Counted from the stretch's first letter, positions 33,153 to 45,719 are shown. The stretch: 64,000 nt of DNA from Agapanthus africanus (GCA_030015575.1 JASDDO010000001.1:518997772-519061771), one strand, 5' to 3'. A program made the numbers and translations. Notes: a model not told the origin generated them from the letters alone.

Positions 33153-33168
33153 GAGAGTGGGGGGCTAA
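33153..33168 (+). other. Polypurine tract of Tat element
   Basis: GAGAGTGGGGGGCTAA directly before the 3' LTR; primes plus-strand DNA synthesis in LTR elements. Confidence 0.8.
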
Positions 33169-33991
33169 TGATGATGCTCGGTACTGAGGACTCCCCAGAT
33201 CATGACACGTGGTGGATGATGTGTCCCAAAGCTTACGAGAGAGGAGCAAGAAGGGTACATTGGAAGCATACCCCGGGCCTTCCTCCCAAGGATGTTCCCG
33301 ACCTTTGATGGCCTCCCACACAACTCCTATGCTCGTCTTCCAAACAACCATTGGCTCACCTTCGAGCCTTCTCGCACGCTGAGTTCCCTCAGCCCTTTTG
33401 CTCACCTCCGAACTATCACAGAATCAGGCTCCCTCGGCCTCCCTCTCATTCCCGAGCCTCCCGCCGAGCTTAGCTTCCTCGGTATCACTGATCGACCCAC
33501 TGCGCAGATCACAGGCGCCTCCGCCATGGCCCGCGAATCTCGCTAGTCACGAGATGTCCGCCGCCCACGATCCCGCGTTCCACGCCATCACGTTCCTCCC
33601 ATTAACGAGCGTGTCTCGTCATTAATGGGGGATCCCTCCTTTCACGCAGGCGTAACGCCCAGGGGCATAACGACCGGCGTGAATCTCACGCCCTCCAGCC
33701 CATGGCTGCCACTATATAAACCCTTCTCTCAGACGACTCAGGTAAGGAAATTTTACCCCCAATAGGCTGTTACTCTGCCAAAATACCCCAACTAACTTGA
33801 TCTTCGGAGGGTCCACGGTGGTACAACCATCCCGGGACTTCTTTGCAGGTAGCTCGGCTTCATTCCCAAATCAAGCGCATTAAAATCCACACGCATCAAG
33901 AGGCAACCCTCAAACTCAATCTCATCCATCCATCGATGCTTGCTACAGATCAACGAAAGATAACATTTGAAGGAGATCAGAACCTCCATCA
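33169..33991 (+). mobile_element. Tat-like element 3' LTR
   Basis: 823 bp from TGATGATGCTCGG to CCTCCATCA, about 90 percent like 17286-18107 by eye, followed by the GTTAG duplication at 33992-33996. Confidence 0.9.
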
Positions 33992-33996
33992 GTTAG

Positions 33997-34100
33997 GGTT
34001 TTACGAGGCAGCGAGAAAAGAGAAACGAAGAAGGTGAGAGAGAGAGAAGGACGTGGGGAGTCTAAATAGGGTGAGGTTTAAAAAGAAAAAGAATATATAA

Positions 34101-34137
<37 letters not shown>

Positions 34138-34803
34138 ATATAATATAGAGAGAGACAGAGAGAGAGAGGGTAGAAAGATTTAGAAAAATATTTTTAGTTA
34201 AAAAATTATATATTCGTATATTATAAACAGTTATATATATTAAAGGATATAATATTAAATATATGGGTTTTCTGGCTAATACAAAAATACTTCAAAATAT
34301 GTCCGGGTTGGGTCTAAAATTACGGTTTGAAAATACGGATAATATACGTGTCAACCGAAACCAAAATGCGATGTCCTGTTAAAGAAAATGCATACCCCCA
34401 AGAACGGGTACACGTAGTATGCACGTAGCGATCCAAACGAGTCCGTTTCACTAAACGAGACATGAACACGATGTACGGATGCAACCATAGGGTCAGGGGT
34501 ATGATGCAGGCCATGCTAGGTATCTGAAAATATATTATTTGATTATAATTGTATTATTAAAATATATGCAGATGCCAGATGTATGATGCAGGTATACAGA
34601 ACGTATGTGTGCACGGATCCTCAGAACTAGTAGGGATAAAACATAATCAAGAACCAAGACGGGTTTCAAGCATGTGAGTTGGGTCGGATAGTAAGCACAG
34701 ATACCAAAACACTATCCGCACCCAAAAACTAATAAAACAAGAAATAGCCACAAAAAATAAAATAAACAAATCGAACATGTTATAACTGAACTAGGGTGTT
34801 ACA
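33997..34803 (-). mobile_element. Chromovirus 5' LTR, U3-side part
   Basis: Continuation of the LTR cut at 17285. It matches 10705-11525 and ends GGGTGTTACA at 34803 (TGTAACACCC in element sense). The next five bases CTTAT would be the target-site copy; the partner on the left side was not found. Beyond it lies Athila-like DNA. Confidence 0.85.
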
Positions 34804-35666
34804 CTTATTTTGGCGTGAAAATCATAACAATTTAATGCGAATGGAGATATAACCAGCTGTTCAATTCTTTTTAAGATAAAAGACGTGCTTGTGTAGATAA
34901 AGTGTGCAATCACTCCAATTAAGTTTGAGATGGGTAATTTTTCAGACTTAGTTCCTACTAAAGCATCAATACCATCCTTTCATATCCACTTCACTTTATA
35001 AAATATTCTTGATATCACTTATTTCAAAACAAACCTGTTTGATCTTGAAGTTTATCAATTTTTAAAAGTTTTACAGACATATCAGACTTGTCATCTAATT
35101 TTCAAAACCCACGACACGTGTAGTGTGATGCAGAGACGTATATTAGCTATTGTTAAACTTAAAGGAGGGTTATCTTTCAGGTTTTCAATCTCTAAAATTA
35201 GGATTTTGTTATTCCTATCTCATCAAACTAAACTATCGGTATTTTGAGTCTAAGCTTTCCCACTAGCTAATTTGACGACAAAGTTTTTATATTTTTGGAT
35301 TTTTATTTTTATTTTTATGAGTTTTTCAAATATGTATACAAATGCAGAATTTACAAATGAATGCAAGGATAGATGGCTTATCGAACATACCCCCAAACTT
35401 AAATCGGTCATCGCTGTCATGTTATACAAAGAAAAATCAAAATTGTGGAGGCAACAAAAACATGTCGGGGGGGTTTTTTTATAATTTTTTTGCAATGGAA
35501 TTTCACTAGACAAGAAATTTCCCAAAAAAGAAAACAAATATTCACAAGACAAGGATAACTATTTACAAAACGATCTGTATATACATACCCCCAAACTTAT
35601 CTGAAACAGTGTTTCCACTGTTTAAGGCTGGATAACCGAAGTTTGGTGGCAAACGGAGGAACATTA
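34804..35666 (-). mobile_element. Athila-like 3' region after pol
   Basis: Lies downstream of the integrase end on the minus strand and belongs to the same element. No gene (an envelope-like ORF is absent). The 16-base motif TAAGTTTGGGGGTATG occurs twice, at 35584-35599 and 35386-35401 (198 bp apart); such G-rich runs resemble polypurine tracts, so a 3' LTR may start just after one of them. Confidence 0.5.
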
Positions 35667-36974
35667 CTAATTATAAACCGGTTCTTGCAGCAATAGGAGC
35701 TCCTCCGAAGGTTCTGCGGTAAAGAATGGTTTCAATCCGTATCCGTTTATTTTGAAAACCGAACCGTCCCTTGGATTTTCTATATACACCGCGCCGTACG
35801 GGTATATACACCGCACAAGAAAAGGTCCCGTCGAGCGAGATCAAAGCTTATCAGGACGAAAATGGAGTCTGGTGTTGTAAAGGAGTACCTGCTGTCCAGG
35901 CGGGAAAGTTTTGCGCATAAGGTGTTTATTATGAAACACCTTCATTCGATTCTTTACAACAGCCGCGCTTTCGTAAGTTTCATCTCGAAACTCGTTTAAT
36001 TCGCTAATTTGCAGCTTCCGATAGCTGCCCGCATAGTCACGATTGAAGTTCAACTCCTTGATCGCCCACAATACGTGATGCTCGATCTCAACAGGGAGGT
36101 GGTAAGCCTTTCCATACACAAGCCGATAAGAAGATATGCCAAGATTAGTCTTGTAAGCAGTTCGGAATACCCAAAGGATATCAGTTAATTTCAAAGACCA
36201 ATCTTTACGGTTCTTGGAAACCGTTTTCTCCAATATTTGCTTGATTTGCCGATTAGAAACTTTGGCTTGCTTGCTTGTTTGGAGGTGATAGGGCATTGAT
36301 AGCTTGTGATGAATCACGTATTTCCGCATCAAGATCTCAAAAGACCGATTGCAGAAATGAGTCCCATTGTCGCTAATGATAACATGAGGATGCCCGAACC
36401 AGGAGAAGATATTTTCTTTTAGGAATCTAATGACAATCTTGTTTTTGATCGTCCGGCTCGGTACTATCTCGACCCATTTGGAGACATAATCAATATCTAA
36501 AAGAATATGCAAGTTTCCAAAAGAGTTAGGAAATGGGCCCAATAATTCTATCCCCCAAACTTCAAACATCTCAATAACCAAAATTGGTTGGAGCGGCATT
36601 TCATTTCTCCTGGAGATCCGGCCCAAATGTTGGCACCAGGAGAAAGTTTTGCAGTAATCATGTGCATTTTTGAAAAGTTTTGACCAATAAAAACCACACT
36701 GCAAGACTTTCTCAGCTGTCTTTCTTGGGCCAAAATTCCCGCCACATGCTTGATCGTGACAGAATGACAACACACTCTTGAAATCATTATCCGGGATACA
36801 TCGACGAATGATTTTGTGTGGAAAATACTTGAACAAGTAGGGTTCGTCCCAGTAAAAGTGTTTTACTTGGGATAAAAATCTAAGTTTGTACTGACTCGAC
36901 CATTCGCTTGGTACAATTCCTGTCGCTAAATAGTTCACAATATTTATCAACCAAGGTTCGCCAGATACAGTCAA
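35667..36974 (-). pseudogene. Athila-like integrase
   Basis: Minus-strand integrase of an Athila-type gypsy element. It shows FLSQVKHFYWDEPYLF, CHDQACGGNFG and CQHLGRISRRNEMP (zinc domain, second His replaced by Asn), LGPFPNSFGNLHILLDIDYV, IISDNGTHF (second catalytic Asp), and YHLQTSKQAKVSNRQIKQ. Two catalytic positions look altered: Glu in VWGIELLGPF where Asp is expected, and Lys in QAKVSN where Glu is expected. After HFRPDKL a TGA at about 35841 interrupts; the frame continues through STGPFLVR and GSVFKINGYGLKPF to a stop at 35667. Dead enzyme. Confidence 0.9.
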
Positions 36975-37400
36975 GAGTTATTCATCAGGAAAAGAATCGT
37001 TTATCGGGAGAGGAAGCGTTGACGAAGAAGGAAGCCGTGAAAGATGATCGGCCACTATGTTTTCACATCTTCTTTTGTCCTTAATGAAAAGTTCAAACTC
37101 TTGTAGTAAGAGGATCTAACGTATCAGCCGAGATTTGGCATCCTATTTCACAAAATGATGCCTCGGAGCAGAATGATCTGTGTAGACGACGATTGGGGAG
37201 CCAATGAGACATGGCATGAATTTCTCCAAAGCGAATACAACCGCCAAGAACTCTTTCTCGGTTATTGTATAGTTCATTTGCATTTCATTCAAGATCCGGC
37301 TCGCGTAGTAGATCACGTGCGGCATCTTATCGATGTGCTGTCCTAAGACCGCACCGATGGCAAAGTCTGATGCATCACATATAATCTCAAAAGGATGCGT
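36975..37400 (-). pseudogene. Athila-like RNase H
   Basis: HVIYYASRILNEMQMNYTITE, KEFLAVVFALEKFMPCLIGS and VVYTDHSA are the RNase H blocks of the Athila pol. It is in the same frame as RT and integrase, but ends at HHFVK where a stop occurs (near 37143) and has lost similarity to the expected linker partly. Non-functional. Confidence 0.8.
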
Positions 37401-38503
37401 TCAGTCGGGAGAAGAAAGAATGGGAGTTGTAGTGAGAGAGCTTCGTAGTGATTCAAAAGAAGTCAAACAGTCCGAGTTGAAATTGAACGTTGTGTCCTTG
37501 GCCAGAAGAAGAGTCAAAGGTCTAGCAATTTTTCTAAAATCCTTGATGAACCGTCTATAGAAACCGACATGGCCAAGAAAAGATCTGATATCTCTGACGC
37601 ATTTTGGAGGAGGGAGGTTGGAAATGATATCAATCTTTGCTTTGTCAACCTCGATATTGCTTCGTGAAATTATTTACCCTAAGACAATACATTCCCGCAC
37701 CATAAAGTGGCATTTCTCCCAATTTAAAGCGAGATTTTTATCCTTACATCGGGTAAGGACAGCGTCAAGATGTTTTAAACACTTGTCAAGGGAATCTCCA
37801 AAGATGGAGAAATCGTCCATGAATATCTCCAGAAACTTCTCGACCATGTCAGAGAATATACCCATCATACATCGCTGAAATGTAACGGGAGCATTGCATA
37901 ACCCAAAGGGCATGCGGCGATTTGCGAACATGCCAAAAGGACAAGTGAAAGTGGTTTCGTCCTAGTATTTTTCGGCGATGGGAATCTGGTTGTAACCTGA
38001 TCAACTGTCCAGAAAATAGTAGAACTCATGTCCGGCTAGTATTTCGTACATTTAGTCAATGAATGAAAGCGGGAAGTGATCCTTCCGTGTTGTGGCGTTG
38101 AGTTTTCGATAATCAATAAATAATCGCCACCCGGTTTAGGTGCGAGTGGGGAGTAACTTGTTCGCCTTGTTGGTGATGACCAAAATGCCCGACTTCTTAG
38201 GGACAACGTGTATCGTACTGACCCATTGACTGTCGGATATCAGGTATATGATACCACTATCCAGACATTTGACGATTTCCTTCTTCAAAACCTCCTTCAT
38301 GATTGGATTTAATCGTCTCTGTGGATCCCTAGCTGGTTTGGCATCATTCATCATGTGAATGTGGTGTTCAAAGATCAGGGGACTAATCCTCTTGATGTCC
38401 GCAATCGTCCAGTCAAAAGCTTGCCGATTTGATTGCAAGACCGAAAGAAGGGTTTTCTCTTGCTCTACTTCTAGAAAAGCTAAAATGATTACCGGGAGAG
38501 TCT
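37401..38503 (-). pseudogene. Athila-like reverse transcriptase
   Basis: From LPVIILAFLEVEQEKTLLSV at 38503 through AFDWTIADIKRISP, RRLNPIMKEVLKKEI, IIYLISDSQWVS, a TAA near 38134 at a Gln position, WRLFIDYRKLNATTRKDHFP, FLDS-stop-SGYNQI, RRMPFGLCNAPVTFQRCM, and LEIFMDDFSIFGD with an intact FMDD active site. Stops fall mostly at codons where Gln is expected. The whole stretch is in one frame. It is cut at 38503 by the short element; the upstream part is at 45174-45719. Confidence 0.9.
38499..38503 (+). repeat. Target-site duplication AGTCT, left copy
   Basis: AGTCT here and at 45169-45173 flank the 6.7 kb element exactly. Confidence 0.9.
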
Positions 38504-41500
38504 TGTCACGCCCCGCTTCCCAGTGTACGACGAAGTGGACGCGACGAGGTCCGCTACGTATGTACTCAGAAGTACATACGCTAAGCGTAGCTAAGCAATA
38601 TAAAATAAATACACAAGAGACAAGAGTATAAAAAGAACAGCAACTTTTATTTATTAACATTCTTTGTACAATATATGGAAAGGAAAATACAACTGAAATA
38701 AAGATACCTAAACAGTGGAATATCAGGAAAAGGAAAGTACTGAAAAGAAAAGTGTACAATGAAATTATACTGCTGGGTCTTCGGCAAATTGCTCCAAGTC
38801 TTCTTGGGTTGGCTCAACTTCTGCCGGGTCCAGGTCACCTGACGACATTCAAAGAAGAGAGAAACAGAATGTCGTCAGCGAACAGATCGCTCGGTAAGTC
38901 CCAAAGGTAAGAGGGAAGTAGAGAAGACAGAATAAGAAGATACATTTTTAAAGTGTAAACTATTGTTGTAATGTTATGTTAACGCTGTTATTTGTAGCTT
39001 GGTACAGAAGAATGCCAGTGTATACGAGGGGAGTCTCACTTGCCAGAAACTAGGGCACGTGTAGTACAAGGAACCGTTATGCCACGGTACAACAGCAATA
39101 GAATTCAGGTTAGGTGTATTAATCTGACCACCTCGTGCCACTTTTAACACCTTCCGTACCAATCTACCCCTTAAACCCCGCGATGTCTTGTTTGTATTGT
39201 TATCTTGTAAAATTGTATTGATTGTAACATTGATTAACTGACTGACCCAAAACCATGATATCAGAAAACGGTTATAACCGTAGAGTCATGTAAATGGAAT
39301 ACTGGGAAACATGTAGAAGGAATATCCAAGGTTTGGTTCGGTCAAGTTATATATAGATTGTTAACTGGATTCAGGGATTCGTGTATTCATGTTGAGTTAG
39401 AATATAAAAGAATATAGATTGACTTGAAACATATTCAAGTCAGAAATAGTCATACTCTAACCCGAGTCAGACTACAAGAAGGTAATTTGATGTTCAATAA
39501 TTGTTAGGGGCCTTATTGTAATTTATAAAACTTGAGCGGGTTTATTGTAAAAATACTATTGTATATTTTTCAAAATACAACTCAAGTATTTAATTATCGT
39601 CTTTATGTACATACAACAATTTAATGATCAAGATAAATATGTATACATGTTCGAATAACATGAAATGAGTCAAGTATATTATTCGAGTAACTACCATAAA
39701 CATTGCTGTAAAGAAATATTATGTACGACTAATTAATCAAGTTGAACGAATGCGGAATATAAACAGAGATATGTCTCTAAATGTTTTGCATGCGTAAGTT
39801 CCAGTTTCACCTAAATACGACTACCGGTTTGAGAGATATATATGTTTTTGTATCGTCGCGCAAAACGGATCAGAATCTATTCGGCACCGTCACATATTTT
39901 TAAAACGCAGTTTGAGTTAATTTCTATTGGGTTTCAGGTTACGAAGATTATTATAAAATTGTAGGTATTTCGATGTACTTATCCAAAATACCAAGATTCA
40001 CATGATTTGGATTTCTGAAGCTCTAGTTATGATCATTTTAATATCAGCATTTAAAACAGAAATTCAGATTTCTGGACAGCAACTATATATTCTATTGCAA
40101 AGCCTATATCAGGTTGTTTCATGCATTCCTAAGTAATATAATATACAGAAAATTATATTTATATCAATGGTGCATCTACACATCTAAATTTTGTCACAAA
40201 CGGACATCGGGTGTTCGAGTTATGTCCAATTTAAAAACAGTGTGCGAATCGGAACAGATTCTGTCCAGATCCGTCACTTAATATTGTAATGCAGTTTTCT
40301 TTATCTTAGATAGGTTTTCGGTAAAACTATAGAACTAAGAAAATCTAGATCATTTGATGTAGATATCAAAAAAACCTGAGTTTGCTCAATTTGGATACCG
40401 GTATACCAAGTTATGTGTCCTAGAAATTGACCGATAGCTGCAGTTTTCTGTTTTACGATCAGTGAATAAATACGATGTAATTCCTAAAACGTTATGCGGA
40501 TCGATCTAAAATTTTTACAGAGTGTATAAAATAATATATTATATTATATGTAAATCTCATGAAATTTTCAGAATTAAAAATTAATTTATAAAATTAATTT
40601 TAAAACTAAAGGTATTGATATGTCATATGTGAGAAATGAGAAAACTAAGGTATTTATTCGTAACTTCATTTTTTTTTTTTACAAACTTTAAATAAAGTGA
40701 TTTAAAATAAAACAACAAACATACAATCCTAATTGGTCACTATGAAATCTTAACATGTGAATTGAGAGTAATGAAAAAAGACTTTACAAACTATATATAT
40801 GTGTATGTTTGTGTGTTCATTATTTATATATATATCCATTTAATTAATTATTTATGAACCATGATATGTCAAGTGAAGTTTTTCATGGCAATATAAAACA
40901 AGAGAAATATAAAGAGAAAAAGAAAGAGATGGAGGAAGGAAAAAGTGAAGGGACTTACATGCACAAGTCGGTATTGTCACCGGGCTTGTCTATCCGTCGA
41001 TAGACTCGCGTTAGTAGCGAGACCTTCTTGAATACTTCTTCATGTTCTTCTTCTTGGACTCTAGGTGAAGAGGAAGAAGTGATGGATAGAAAAATGTGAG
41101 GAAGGAAAAGATATAGGAGGACAATAAAGGTGGTGTAATGGTGAATTATGTATAATAATATATGCATTCAACATGAGAATTAAAAGAGAAATGAAAGGTC
41201 ACCATTCATTTCGGAAATGAAAGGTCTCATTTGTAGGTTATGAGAAGAATAAAAAATGATAAAACATAATTGCAAGAATGGGGATTTGAACATGTGACTT
41301 ATGGAATAACAATGCAAGGACTTAACCAATGGGTTATAAGGTTATTCATGCATATATTTAATTAGAATTAAATATATGATGTTGCTTAAAAAGAAAATGG
41401 GCTTTTTAGATGGGCTGTAGAGAATAAGAATAATGGATTTGGGTTAAATATTTATGAAAGGAAAAATAAGAATGAGAAGTTAAAAACTTAAATATAAGAA

Positions 41501-41653
41501 AAAGAAATTGTACCTAGAAAAAAAATACATAATAGATTGAGGAATAAAATAATAATAAATTTAATAGAAAAAGGAAAATACCAAGTACAAATAAATACGG
41601 TATATTATTGAAGAGGGATAATACAAATGTATAAAGATTTTGGGGTCATTACA
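38504..41653 (-). mobile_element. 3' LTR of short element
   Basis: From TGTCACGCCCCGCTTCCCAG to GGGGTCATTACA. Contains AATAAATAAA (minus) near 38650 in the region shared with 2871-4132 and a tRNA-like module at 41283-41336. Confidence 0.92.
41283..41336 (-). other. tRNA-like Pol III A/B-box module in LTR
   Basis: Minus strand TAACCCATTGG (one mismatch to the A-box consensus) starts 45 bases before GTTCAAATC (perfect B box). Confidence 0.5.
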
Positions 41654-42020
41654 TTCTACCCTCCTTAAAAATAATTTCTTCCTCGAAATTACTCAAGAAG
41701 GATGATGTAACAGAGTAAGGAAACATGATTAGGATGATGTCTTCTTCGAGCTCCGTCGATTGATACTCTAACCAATTGAGCTAATAAGTCTACAAGATAC
41801 AAATAGAAAGCATGAATAAGAATTAAGGATTCAAAAGTGGAGAGATGGACTTCAAGGAAACTGAAGGTGGAGTTCAAGATGGATTCAAGGAATATGTAAT
41901 GTAAAGAATGTTTTCAGTTGCTGTTTCTTGTGTTTTATATTGCTTAGGTTGTTCACGCAGAACAGAACTGCATGATAGGGTTTCATACAGTTCTGACCTG
42001 CATGGGCCGCCAACAAAACC
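41654..42020 (-). mobile_element. Residual 367-bp interior of short element
   Basis: At the left, TTATTTTTAAGGAGGGTAGA (minus) is the polypurine tract, preceded by the hairpin motif at 41673-41690. At the right, the sequence next to the LTR reads GGTTTTGTTGGCGGCCCATG (minus); compared with the TR-GAG-like element (GGTTTAGTTGGTATCAGAGC) it agrees only up to TTGG, so the tRNA-Met PBS is missing or replaced. A 62-codon ORF (41689-41877) is unrecognised. Confidence 0.8.
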
Positions 42021-45000
42021 TGTCACGCCCCGCTTCCCAGTGTACGACGAAGTGGACGCGACGAGGTCCGCTACGTATGTACTCAGAAGTACATACGCTA
42101 AGCGTAGCTAAGCAATATAAAATAAATACACAAGAGACAAGAGTATAAAAAGAACAGCAACTTTTATTTATTAACATTCTTTGTACAATACATGGAAAGG
42201 AAAATACAACTGAAATAAAGATACCTAAACAGTGGAATATCAGGAAAAGGAAAGTACTGAAAAGAAAAGTGTACAATAAAATTATACTGCTGGGTCTTCG
42301 GCAAATTGCTCCAAGTCTTCTTGGGTTGGCTCAACTTCTGCCGGGTCCAGGTCACCTGACGACATTCAAAGAAGAGAGAAACAGAATGTCGTCAGCGAAC
42401 AGATCGCTCGGTAAGTCCCAAAGGTAAGAGGGAAGTAGAGAAGACAGAATAAGAAGATACATTTTTAAAGTGTAAACTATTGTTGTAATGTTATGTTAAC
42501 GCTGTTATTTGTAGCTTGGTACAGAAGAATGCCAGTGTATACGAGGGGAGTCTCACTTGCCAGAGACTAGGGCACGTGTAGTACAAGGAACCGTTATGCC
42601 ACGGTACAACAGCAATAGAATTCAGGTTAGGTGTATTAATCTGACCACCTCGTGCCACTTTTAACACCTTCCGTACCAATCTACCCCTTAAACCCCGCGA
42701 TGTCTTGTTTGTATTGTTATCTTGTAAAATTGTATTGATTGTAACATTGATTAACTGACTGACCGAAACCATGATATCAGGAAACGGTTATAACCGTAGA
42801 GTCATGTAAATGGAATACTGGGAAACATGTAGAAGGAATATCCATGGTTTGGTTCGGTCAAGTTATATATAGATTGTTAACTGGATTCAGGGATTCGTGT
42901 ATTCATGTTGAGTTAGAATATAAAAGAATATAGATTGACTTGAAACATATTCAAGTCAGAAATAGTCATACTCTAACCCGAGTCAGACTACAAGAAGGTA
43001 ATTTGATGTTCAATAATTGTTAGGGTCCTTATTGTAATTTATAAAACTTGAGCGGGTTTATTGTAAAAATACTATTGTATATTTTTCAAAATACAACTCA
43101 AGTATTTAATTATCGTCTTTATGTACATACAACAATTTAATGATCAAGATAAATATGTATACATGTTCGAATAACATGAAATGAGTCAAGTATATTATTC
43201 GAGTAACTACCATAAACATTGCTGTAAAGAAATATTATGTACGACTAATTAATCAAGTTGAACAAATGCGGAATATAAACAGAGATATGTCTCTAAATGT
43301 TTTGCATGCGTAAGTTCCAGTTTCACCTAAATACGACTACCGGTTTGAGAGATATATATGTTTTTGTATCGTCGCGCAAAACGGATCAGAATCTATTCGG
43401 CACCGTCACATATTTTTAAAACGCAGTTTGAGTTAATTTCTATTGGGTTTCAGGTTACGAAGATTATTATAAAATTGTAGGTATTTCGATGTACTTATCC
43501 AAAATACCAAGATTCACATGATTTGGATTTCTGAAGCTCTAGTTATGATCATTTTAATATCAGCATTTAAAACAGAAATTCAGATTTCTGGACAGCAACT
43601 ATATATTCTATTGCAAAGCCTATATCAGGTTGTTTCATGCATTCCTAAGTAATATAATATACAGAAAATTATAGTTATATCAATGGTGCATCTACACATC
43701 TAAATTTTGTCACAAACGGACATCGGGTGTTCGAGTTATGTCCAATTTAAAAACAGTGTGCGAATCGGAACAGATTCTGTCCAGATCCGTCACTTAATAT
43801 TGTAATGCAGTTTTCTTTATCTTAGATAGGTTTTCGGTAAAACTATAGAACTAAGAAAATCTAGATCATTTGATGTAGATATCAAAAACACCTGAGTTTG
43901 CTCAATTTGGATACCGGTATACCAAGTTATGTGTCCTAGAAATTTACCGATAGCTGCAGTTTTCTGTTTTACGATCAGTGAATAAATACGATGTAATTCC
44001 TAAACCGTTATGCGGATCGATCTAAAATTTTTACAGAGTGTATAAAATAATATATTATATTATATGTAAATTTCATGAAATTTTCAGAATTAAAAATTAA
44101 TTTATAAAATTTATTTTAAAACTAAAGGTATTGATATGTCATATGTGAGAAATGAGAAAACTAAGGTATTTATTCGTAACTTCATTTTTTTTTTTACAAA
44201 CTTTAAATAAAGTGATTTAAAATAAAACAACAAACATACAATCCTAATTGGTCACTATGAAATCTTAACATGTGAATTGAGAGTAATGAAAAAAGACTTT
44301 ACAAACTATATATATGTGTATGTTTGTGTGTTCATTATTTATATATATATCCATTTAATTAATTATTTATGAACCATGATATGTCAAGTGAAGTTTTTCA
44401 TGGCAATATAAAACAAGAGAAATATAAAGAGAAAAAGAAAGAAATGGAGGAAGGAAAAAGTGAAGGGACTTACATGCACAAGTCGGTATTGTCACCGGGC
44501 TTGTCTATCCGTCGATAGACTCGCGTTAGTAGCGAGACCTTCTTGAATACTTCTTCATGTTCTTCTTCTTGGACTCTAGGTGAAGAGGAAGAAGTGATGG
44601 ATAGAAAAATGTGAGGAAGGAAAAGATATAGGAGGACAATAAAGGTGGTGTAATGGTGAATTATGTATAATAATATATGCATTCAACATGAGAATTAAAA
44701 GAGAAATGAAAGGTCACCATTCATTTCGGAAATGAAAGGTCTCATTTGTAGGTTATGAGAAGAATAAAAAATGATAAAACATAATTGCAAGAATGGGGAT
44801 TTGAACATGTGACTTATGGAATAACAATGCAAGGACTTAACCAATGGGTTATAAGGTTATTCATGCATATATTTAATTAGAATTAAATATATGATGTTGC
44901 TTAAAAAGAAAATGGGCTTTTTAGATGGGCTGTAGAGAATAAGAATAATGGATTTGGGTTAAATATTTATGAAAGGAAAAATAAGAATGAGAAGTTAAAA

Positions 45001-45168
45001 ACTTAAATATAAGAAAAAGAAATTGTACCTAGAAAAAAAATACATAATAGATTGAGGAATAAAATAATAATAAATTTAATAGAAAAAGGAAAATACTAAG
45101 TACAAATAAATACGGTATATTATTGAAGAGGGATAATACAAATGTATAAAGATTTTGGGGTCATTACA
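42021..45168 (-). mobile_element. 5' LTR of short element
   Basis: Near-identical partner of 38504-41653. tRNA-like module at 44798-44851. Confidence 0.92.
44798..44851 (-). other. tRNA-like Pol III A/B-box module in LTR
   Basis: Same as 41283-41336: TAACCCATTGG then GTTCAAATC on the minus strand. Confidence 0.5.
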
Positions 45169-45173
45169 AGTCT

Positions 45174-45719
45174 CGTTTTCACCTAAGTAAGCATACTTGA
45201 GGTGAGATGGCAGAGACTTGAGTTCGAGCGTCGGAGGAGAAACAACTGAAGGTAAGATCAGAGAACATGTCTTGAACTCAAAGGATTCCAAGAGGAGCTC
45301 AAAGTGAGTGTATGCAATAGAGTCGGATGGTTTAACTAACTCATCCGAAAATTTTAAAGATTCTAACTCAAGTGGTGACGTGTCAATATCGTTCAGGAAC
45401 ATGAAGCACTTGTACTTTTTGTCGTAGTCGGAAGAAGCAGGATCGAAGAGAAACGCACTAGTGGCGTCAAGATCACCATGATCAAACAGAAATTCTTTAA
45501 ATTCACAATCCTCAGGAGTGATCTCCTGGATATAACAGATGTCTAGTATATGAGCACTCGGTTCGGATGGCTGATTCCTTAGCCTAAAGATGTTGAGTTC
45601 AATTGTCATGTTACCAAAGATAGGTTCATGGAACCATTTCGACAATTGATCACCGCATTTGAGGTTGTAAGGATTGGGCGACCGAAAATCACCAGAATTT
45701 GATTCTGGTGGTTGGTTAT
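45174..45719 (-). pseudogene. Athila-like pol, segment between protease and RT
   Basis: Minus-strand frame including WFHEPIFGNMTIELNIF, ICYIQEI and LELKSLPSHLKYAYLGENET, the conserved Athila stretch just before RT. After subtracting the inserted element and one AGTCT copy it is in the same frame as the RT at 38503. Its upstream part (protease, gag) is cut off at 45719 by the next insertion and is not found beyond 55927. Confidence 0.85.
45715..45719 (+). repeat. Target-site duplication GTTAT, left copy
   Basis: GTTAT here and at 55923-55927 flank the TR-GAG-like element. Confidence 0.9.

Larger units (their letters stand above)
17286..33991 (+). mobile_element. Tat/Retand-like Ty3/gypsy retrotransposon, 16.7 kb
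   Basis: Complete nested element: 5' LTR, PBS-like leader, gag, PR, RT, RNase H, second RNase H, INT, a 3' region with two antisense ORFs and a tandem array, a polypurine tract and 3' LTR, flanked by GTTAG. Two later solo LTRs (21093-23915 and 28755-30570) account for about 4.6 kb, so the original was about 12.1 kb. The two 0.82 kb LTRs differ at roughly a tenth of positions by eye, so it is old compared with the elements at 38504 and 45720. Gene order and the long antisense ORF fit the Tat/Retand lineage. Confidence 0.9.
38504..45168 (-). mobile_element. Young non-autonomous LTR element with 367-bp interior
   Basis: Two LTRs of 3150 and 3148 bp (38504-41653 and 42021-45168) enclose only 41654-42020. 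By eye I count about 17 differences between them, roughly half a percent, so the insertion is very recent. It is in minus orientation: polypurine tract at 41654-41666, U5 ends GGGAAGCGGGGCGTGACA. It encodes nothing but a trace of the pre-polypurine motif. It split the Athila pol between GENE-T and LPVII with the frame otherwise intact. Confidence 0.92.

Noticed and set aside
38504-38759. N-terminal extension of the Athila RT ORF
   Set aside because: It is translated LTR sequence of the inserted element; the RT frame truly ends at 38503.
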